Shown: positions 57,940-64,000 of the stretch, in pieces
Layout: each line of letters begins with the position of its first letter
How positions within the stretch are numbered: position 1 is the stretch's first letter
Origin: Cyprinodon diabolis
Lineage: Eukaryota > Chordata > Actinopteri > Cyprinodontiformes > Cyprinodontidae
Assembly (NCBI GenBank): GCA_030533445.1
Contig: CM060065.1
Location: 51,095,964 to 51,159,963, forward strand
DNA length: 64,000 nt
Direction of reading: 5' to 3'
Translations under genes and position numbers: made by a program
Notes under the pieces: generated by a model
What the model saw: only the letters and a program-made list of their open reading frames with translations
What the model was told of the DNA's origin: nothing
Databases searched by the model: none

Positions 57940-59789
57940 GGTCTGACTGGGTATACTCCTCTGACAGCACACCGCCTCTGGGGACATAGGAAAATAAAAT
58001 ACTACTCCTATACATTTCTAGTTGCAATGTGAAAACAATATAAAAAAGATTAGAGAGCCTTTTAAATTGAGAGAACAAAAAACAGTCCAGTGTAAAAAAT
58101 AAATTGTCTTGTCTTGCAGAAAGAAATGCATCATCATGGATCACAGTATTCTGCGACATCATAACAGCACAACAAATGTAGCTTAGATAAAGGTCTGCAA
58201 CCTGCTCATTTCCATACGTCGCAACTTGATCAAGTCCACACATTCATCGCCCAAATCTGGGATGACAAGCCTTTACTTATTTTCTCTCCTGCCGGTGGTG
58301 ATGAAACCATAATCAGAAACATCATTAAGACCCTCCATAGAAGGCTGTGCCTCTTAGGCATGTTACCCGCACCCATAATAGCTCGGAAAATGTAAATCAA
58401 GTCCAGATAATCTATTAATGTCACTTTGGTTTTATGTCTTTGCTCCAATTTAGGAGATCCTGGAACTTTTTGGCGAGCTTCCGCTCACGTATTCATTTTG
58501 CCGTGGTCTTAGTGAGGGCGGCTCATGCAAGGGGAGGAAAAGATGGGCCATCTGTCAGCAAGCCTCCCACATTAATCGGCCTGATAATGAAGCGCACGTT
58601 CAGCCCTATACCCCTGGGGTGTCTCTCGCATGAGTTTTATGCAGCAGAACAACTTTCACCAAGTTTGCTTCGCAGCGGAGCAATTATTGTCATTCACACC
58701 CCCTCTTAGCACACTGAGGAGGGCCTGGCGACCTCTGCCTAATTACCTGAAGCATCACCTCCAGCAGACTTTGTAATTTCCATCTACATCACAACCCGCT
58801 TGTTAGCTGCAGACGGTGGCAGAGCCTCATAATTCCGGCATATGGTCTACAAACATACAAGGGAATTTGTCAGCTTGTACTGGCCTTAAAGTCGAAGACC
58901 CCATTAATGAGAAAACAGGATCCACTAATCCTGTGAGATCTGTGCAATCAGTGCGAAAGAAACACATTAATATCACAGCCAGGCTTGCAGCCGTAAGCAA
59001 TAATAAACTCGCTTTAACTGCAGTGACACGGAATCATAAATATTAAAAGGAATACATCCACACAGCTAACAACGTTGGCTAGAAACGCAGAGATATCAAA
59101 CACTAATCAGCTCGGAGGAAATAAAACAAGTGTTTTCATTTGCTTAAAGATTAGGAACACAGAAAATTACCAAAACCTTGAATTTATGAACACAACAAAA
59201 ACAAAAAAAGGACTTGAAAACGTGGAAAATTTCTGGAAGTTGTGCTAATTAATATTTTTATACCTAATATAAAAGGTTAAACTAGTATGTTGGATGTGGA
59301 TTTATCCTTGGTAATAAGCATCCTCATTTGCAGCATGGAGGAAAAAAAAGACCAATGCACAAAAAACACACAAAGATATGAAAATACCAGATTAATTTTT
59401 TCCAAATATATACACTGAGTTAGGGGTGTTATCTTTTCATCCAGCTTTTTTTTAAATTTCTGATTAAATACTGATATAGCAGCATTGAGTTTTGATGCTA
59501 TGATATCAGAATCAATCATAGCAGCTTAAATTAATATGTAAAAACTAAATAAATAAAATATGGACATGCATTAATACTTTAATATATATACTAATATATG
59601 CTTCTGATAATTAACAAGTATATTTCTTAGGTAAAAATAAAAAGTATGGTATAGTTACCCAAATAAATATGACTAAGCAAATATTAACTAGTTCCTACCC
59701 ACCGTGATATGCAAGAACAAATAGTACTGCCATAATGTGACTGTAATCCAGGCGAGAGGCTTAGCTACCAACCTCAACCTTCCACTGAA
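57940..59789. other. No gene seen, partly unique and GC-richer
   Basis: The part 58230-59050 is low in repeats, with AT/GC balance unlike the flanking introns. It is a candidate conserved non-coding region. Short frames here have no recognisable domain. Confidence 0.4.
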
Positions 59790-59792
59790 TAA

Positions 59793-60247
59793 GGCTGTGT
59801 CCGAACATCCGCCCTAACCCCTAAATCCCTCAGTCACTTTATAGAGCAGGGACTATATAGTGAGCTTTATAGTGAACTCAGTTAATTGACCGTTCGGACA
59901 GATGATCGCTACTTTTCACTTCCCGTTAGTGATGTAGCTCCGCCTCCAGCGCCCGGTGCCATCTTTGTTATTAGTCGCCGCTGTCGGGTAGCTACAGCCT
60001 ATGGCGACAGCGAGCCCCTGTGACAGCAAATCCCATAATGCTTTGCTGGTAGAACTCTCCGCGGAAAGCATTCTGGAATATATCTACTCGTCCAGTGACC
60101 ATGGATGATCACTACTTTTCAAGGTGCATTGTGGGAAATTTGTATTTGACTACTTTTCATCCACTAGCTGTTCGGACACTCATTTAAAATTGCTTAACCA
60201 CTATATAGTGCCCTACATAGTGATTAGGGCGGACATTCGGCATAGCC
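59793..60247. mobile_element. PIF/Harbinger-like MITE, 455 bp
   Basis: The left terminus GGCTGTGTCCGAACATCC is mirrored on the right as GGACATTCGGCATAGCC. It is flanked by TAA on both sides (59790-59792 and 60248-60250), the TWA duplication typical of PIF/Harbinger. Subterminal ACTATATAGTG palindromes occur near both ends. No transposase is present. Confidence 0.75.
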
Positions 60248-60250
60248 TAA

Positions 60251-60452
60251 GTCCGGCTCTCTTTCAAGGCTATGCTAGCTGTAGTGCTGGCGGCCTTCCC
60301 CTAGGTAAATAATATCATCACAACATTAAACTATCCCAGCCACTCTTTGGATGTATTAGACTTTAAAACCTTTCGAATAGTTGGTGGTGGAAATGTCTGC
60401 AAGAATAACACTTTTTTTAAATATTTTTCTTTTAAAAACTCACCTTCTCTGA
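60251..60452. other. No gene seen
   Basis: Unremarkable sequence between two mobile-element fragments. Confidence 0.4.
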
Positions 60453-60600
60453 GTTTGCTGGTGAAGATTCTTAGTCATCCAGGTCATAGTGATTCCAAAA
60501 AAGTTTTTTAAAAAAGTTAAAAAACAAACTACTGGAATTTGTTTTCCAAGTTTAAAGAGGTCTCATTCCCATCCAGGAAGCTTTTTGAATTCAAAAGTTT
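60453..60600. repeat. Penelope-like repeat fragment
   Basis: GTTTGCTGGTGAAGATTC, TAGTCATCCAGGTCATAGTG and CCAGGAAGCTTTTTGAATTC follow the same order as 4115-4245 in the inverted-repeat element. It is more diverged and has a single arm. Confidence 0.55.
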
Positions 60601-63600
60601 AATGATTTAAATTATTACAACAACAACTGAGTTATGAAAATCCCTTTTTTAACAACAACAAACAAAAAAAATCTTTTAGACAACATTAGGCTGAGACTTT
60701 ACCTCATTAAATGGGAGTTAAAACAGAAAATTATTCATTTTTTTAATTTGGCGGGATAAGTTTATGCTGCATTCTCTTATGTTTGGATAAAACAATCTTC
60801 CAGGACAGTTTTTAGATTTATATTTTATAGTGGTAGCCCCACAAAACTCCTTGAGACCTTGTTTATGGAAAATCCTTAATCATTTTCAGAATAAACTAAT
60901 TAGGGCTCCCTGATTTAGTTAAAGAAATAAATGGTTTTTGGAGCTAATTTCCATGTTAGCTTTTTACCAGACTCCAGACCTAAATTTAATGTGATTTGGC
61001 CGCTGGTAAGTTTTAGATCTTTAATTTTTTTACGTACATTTATTCTGCTAGGTTGTTAATCCTTATAAATGTCTCCATTGGATGAGTACTGTACCGGATT
61101 CAAGCCTTGATAAGTAGAACATCAAAGTCTGATAAACAAGAATTATTATTTAATGTCCCACTATTCTCCGGTGGAAATTTAGAACTATCCGGTGGTCTTT
61201 CCTGTAAAAAAAATATTTTTTTGGGATGCATTTCAGTCTTTAACAGTATTTTCAAATAAAAAACAGAAATAAAAAAAATAAACCTTGATTATAAGACTCT
61301 CAATCAAAGAAACCCAACTGATAACATATTCCCAGGCTGCTTACACTAATGACGTCTAATTTTATTCCAACAAGCTATTTCCCCTCCAGCGGAGTGATGG
61401 CCCCTTACTGCCCACTCCCCCTCTTTGTTGCACTGTACTTAGAGAGACGACGTGCTGCACAGTGATAGTCACCTCTATTCTCAGCCATTCAAGGAAAGTG
61501 AAAGTCAGGGAAAAGTCACTGAAAGCCACACCTCTTATCCGACTAGCTCTTTTAAAGGAAGAACAAAAGGTCTTTCTCCTTCATTTCCCATTAACCTCGG
61601 TGCTCCTCGGCACACAGGAAACATGGCAACCTCAGCGGCCCATGTCACATATCTCATCCGGCTGTGGGGAACGCTTCCTTTGCTGGAAGCTGACATTCAA
61701 TCCAAGAGGTTTGTGTGTGGGGAGGGGATTCTATCTAGCTGTAAGTCCTTGACAGATAAAGGTGGGTGTTGATATTTGTCCCGGTCTCGCTGATACGGTG
61801 CGGATACACTCTCGATAAGCGTAGAGCGGCTAAGACACTGATGAAGTCTGGAGTGGAACTGACAAGCTCTGTAAGTGGATAACATCGTCAGGAGAAGCAG
61901 GCTGTTATGGTCCTGGATTAGATTTTTGATTGTTCGACGCAGGTGAGTTCACTCCAAGCAGAGACACATCAGCCCTCTCAACGCTCTGAGCCCAGCACGC
62001 CGTCTACATGTCATAATTACATTTAAATACTTCCTTCTTTCTCTTGCAGAGGCTTGCGGCAGACTTCAGTGGAGTCTATTTATTCCAGCTCTGCTTTCTT
62101 GTGGACTTTATTAGTTATCAACAAGGCTCGACACACTCGCAGTAATCCGCCGAGTCCAACAGGCATTCTCAGTTCAACCGTGATGAAGAGGAAACGCTGC
62201 TGGAAGGAAACCGGCGGTTTATGAATATGAGACGAGAGAGAAGAACAAATTTTTGTTTGTTTGTCCGGTGTGTCTTCCCATAATGCCACAAACTTAACAA
62301 GAGGAAAACTTGCAGCTGAAAGGGGAGAAAAAAAAGGCTTTCAAGCAAACAACTGAGCTTCCGTGAATGTTTAATTAATCAGTAGTGACAAAAGGGAACA
62401 ACAGTCAACAAAGAGATGCCGATTTCCATTTCTTATGCATTATTCCCGCTGGCAAATCACAGAGTGCTGTCAGCTGCCACTTTGCTACCTACCCCGTCTT
62501 CATGGTTGTCTCTGCTCGGCGCTGGCAAAAACCCCTCAGAGAGCCAGAGTTCTGTTCAACTCGAGATCCAAAGCCTTGAGCAGCGGGGATCGCGTAACAG
62601 AGTTCAGACAAAAAGAGTTCACTGTTTCTCTGTGTTTACATGGATACTTTACAGCATCTTTTGTTCCTTTTTGCCTCCAAAACAGCAGCAGCTAATAAGA
62701 ATCAGCCACAGGCGTCAGGAGGAGCTGGAGCTAAATCAGCATCACCTGGTTAAACCAACTCAAAAGGCTGCTCGATACAGATGGGATTTGCCCAAAACAG
62801 ATTCCATTATATACCTAACACCATCTGCCCTTGCATGTTATGTCAGCTCCATGACAGGTTACAAGAGGTAGCTCAATGGAGAAACACAATAACAACCACG
62901 TAATGCCAGACAACAGACCTCAGCTCTCTCGCTGAGCTCCTCGAATGTCAAAACCACATAAAGACACACTCTGATCTCCTTTTTGCTGGTGATGGAAACA
63001 TTTTCCCAAAAGCCCCCCTGCTGCTTCAGGGTCAGCACTGAGGTTATCCTAGATGAAAAAAAACACAGCAAAATGATCCACTGACATGAGTTCTGCCACT
63101 CGCTTAGATCATCATCACACCGCACTCTTGTTAATGCAGAAATCCAATAGATGAGAGTAGAACAATTCATTAAGAGCCAGTACAGTAGAAGAGGATAAAG
63201 TAGCTTGTATTCTACTTTATAGAGCAGCTGTTTAATGGTACTACATAGCTATCACCATCATTTAAGTTGCTTTTCCATAGACCTCTCACAGCTTCTTAAT
63301 ATATGATACAGACAATCTGCTATTTTGTTGCTGAGTGCTGACAATACAAACTCCCTTAGTTCAGATGGAGAAAAAATGTTCATTGAGCCACTGCCAGCAC
63401 TGTTGCCAACTCTTCAGCTAGGAAAGTCACCATTAGCTGTCCTATAAATCACTAAATGATGTCATCACATCATTTGCATATTTGGTAATGCATTCATCCA
63501 GCCGTAGGAGAGAGGCAAAATAGTGATTAAAACGTTCTAAAGATGTATGTCTATAAAATAATTGATAGTTTCAATAATAGGGAGTGGTGGCCTAGTGCTT

Positions 63601-63629
63601 AAGGCATACAATGGAAAAATAATATCCAG
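60601..63629. other. No gene recognised; mostly unique sequence
   Basis: The left third is AT-rich. From about 61380 to 63200 the sequence is more balanced, repeat-poor and holds frames of 86-151 codons on the plus strand (for example 62416-62871). They overlap each other in different phases and carry no recognisable domain. It may contain conserved non-coding elements. Confidence 0.4.
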
Positions 63630-64000
63630 TGTTGTGCCTGAACGCGTTCACTGAACGAAAGTTCATGAACTCGTTCATACTTTGGGCGAACGTGAACTGA
63701 ACGTACTGCATTACTGCCTGATGAACGTTATTGTGAACTCGTTCATTCTGGTGTCTGTGAACGGCTCGCTCTCTCAGTTCAACTTCGTTCAATAGGTTGC
63801 CAGATTTCTATAGAGCCCTCCAGGCGAAACCCCGGCTAAATCACACCGTAAACAGGCCTTAATATGTTGCGGGAAAACACCCAATCTGGCAACACCAGCT
63901 ACCAGTGTCGTAGCCTACAGCCGCGTGCGTCATCAAAACAAAATGCAGCGTGGAAGCCAAAGCAGCATGGAGGCGACCGTGGAGGCGACAAAGCAGCAGT
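63630..64000 (+). mobile_element. Left part of a transposon with GAACG/CGTTC array (runs off the window)
   Basis: From 63635 there are roughly a dozen GAAC(G)/(C)GTTCA units in about 165 bp, in both orientations (CTGAACGCGTTCACTGAACG and so on). A GC-richer stretch leads to a possible start codon at 63943. I associate this text with fish hAT-type elements, but that is recall and the right end is outside the window. Confidence 0.4.
63943..64000 (+). CDS. Possible transposon ORF start (partial, at window edge)
   Basis: ATG in AAAACAAAATGC context opens a frame that stays open for the last 19 codons (MQRGSQSSMEATVEATKQQ) and is cut by the window end. A second Met at codon 9 has a better context. 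The peptide has no domain. The call rests on position after the GAACG array and on the absence of a stop. Confidence 0.25.
   Translation, partial: MQRGSQSSMEATVEATKQQ

Noticed and set aside
62416..62871. 151-codon plus-strand frame as a possible gene
   Set aside because: It has no recognisable domain, overlaps other frames in different phases, and lacks splice or conservation evidence that could be judged here.

Overview
The window looks like non-coding DNA from a teleost fish, most likely a percomorph. It is AT-rich, has no bacterial-style gene packing, and carries the repeat spectrum typical of fish: tRNA-headed SINEs ending in (GGAT)n, L2-type LINE 3' ends ending in (TTGAA)n, solo LTRs, Penelope-like inverted repeats, and Harbinger-, hAT- and CACTA-like MITEs. 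The only host coding sequence I can support is one 120-bp exon of a type II classical cadherin on the minus strand (2349-2468), with canonical splice sites and phase 1 at both ends. No other cadherin exon was recognised. The simplest reading is that most of the window is one very long intron upstream of that exon, but the window alone cannot prove this.

Layout. 1-6 kb: a SINE split by a transposon that carries a RecQ-helicase fragment, a LINE 3' end, the cadherin exon, a Penelope-like inverted repeat and a solo LTR. 7-13 kb: a second SINE inside a CACTA-like element, LINE 3' ends and a partial RecQ-type element. 15-24 kb: a GGAT array, CACTA-like MITEs, a second solo LTR and a 1.3-kb ATCC array. 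24-30 kb: another RecQ-type partial, a Harbinger-like element and a decayed L2 LINE. 31-37 kb: a 570-bp element with long terminal inverted repeats, an old duplication containing a third solo LTR, and an LTR-like element. 38-46 kb: a CT/TA microsatellite, a 1.2-kb GGAT array with higher-order structure, and a cluster of nested elements including another full RecQ-type copy. 46-56 kb: a CACTA-like MITE, the last full RecQ-type copy, poly-C, hAT-like MITEs and microsatellites. 56-64 kb: a large palindrome enclosing a LINE fragment, a Harbinger-like MITE, about 3 kb of apparently unique sequence and, at the right edge, the start of a possible transposon gene.

The most interesting system is a family of about 540-bp transposons. 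Its three full copies (228-768, 44945-45454, 49262-49800) are flanked by 8-bp target duplications, two exact and one 6 of 8. Each carries the 5' end of a RecQ-like helicase gene: a start codon in good context and reading through the Walker A region. One copy interrupts a SINE exactly at its target duplication. Another retains extra helicase sequence, which points to a longer, possibly helicase-encoding ancestor. The long Ile-His-Pro-Ser and Met-Asp-Gly-Trp reading frames are artefacts of tetranucleotide repeats and are not genes.
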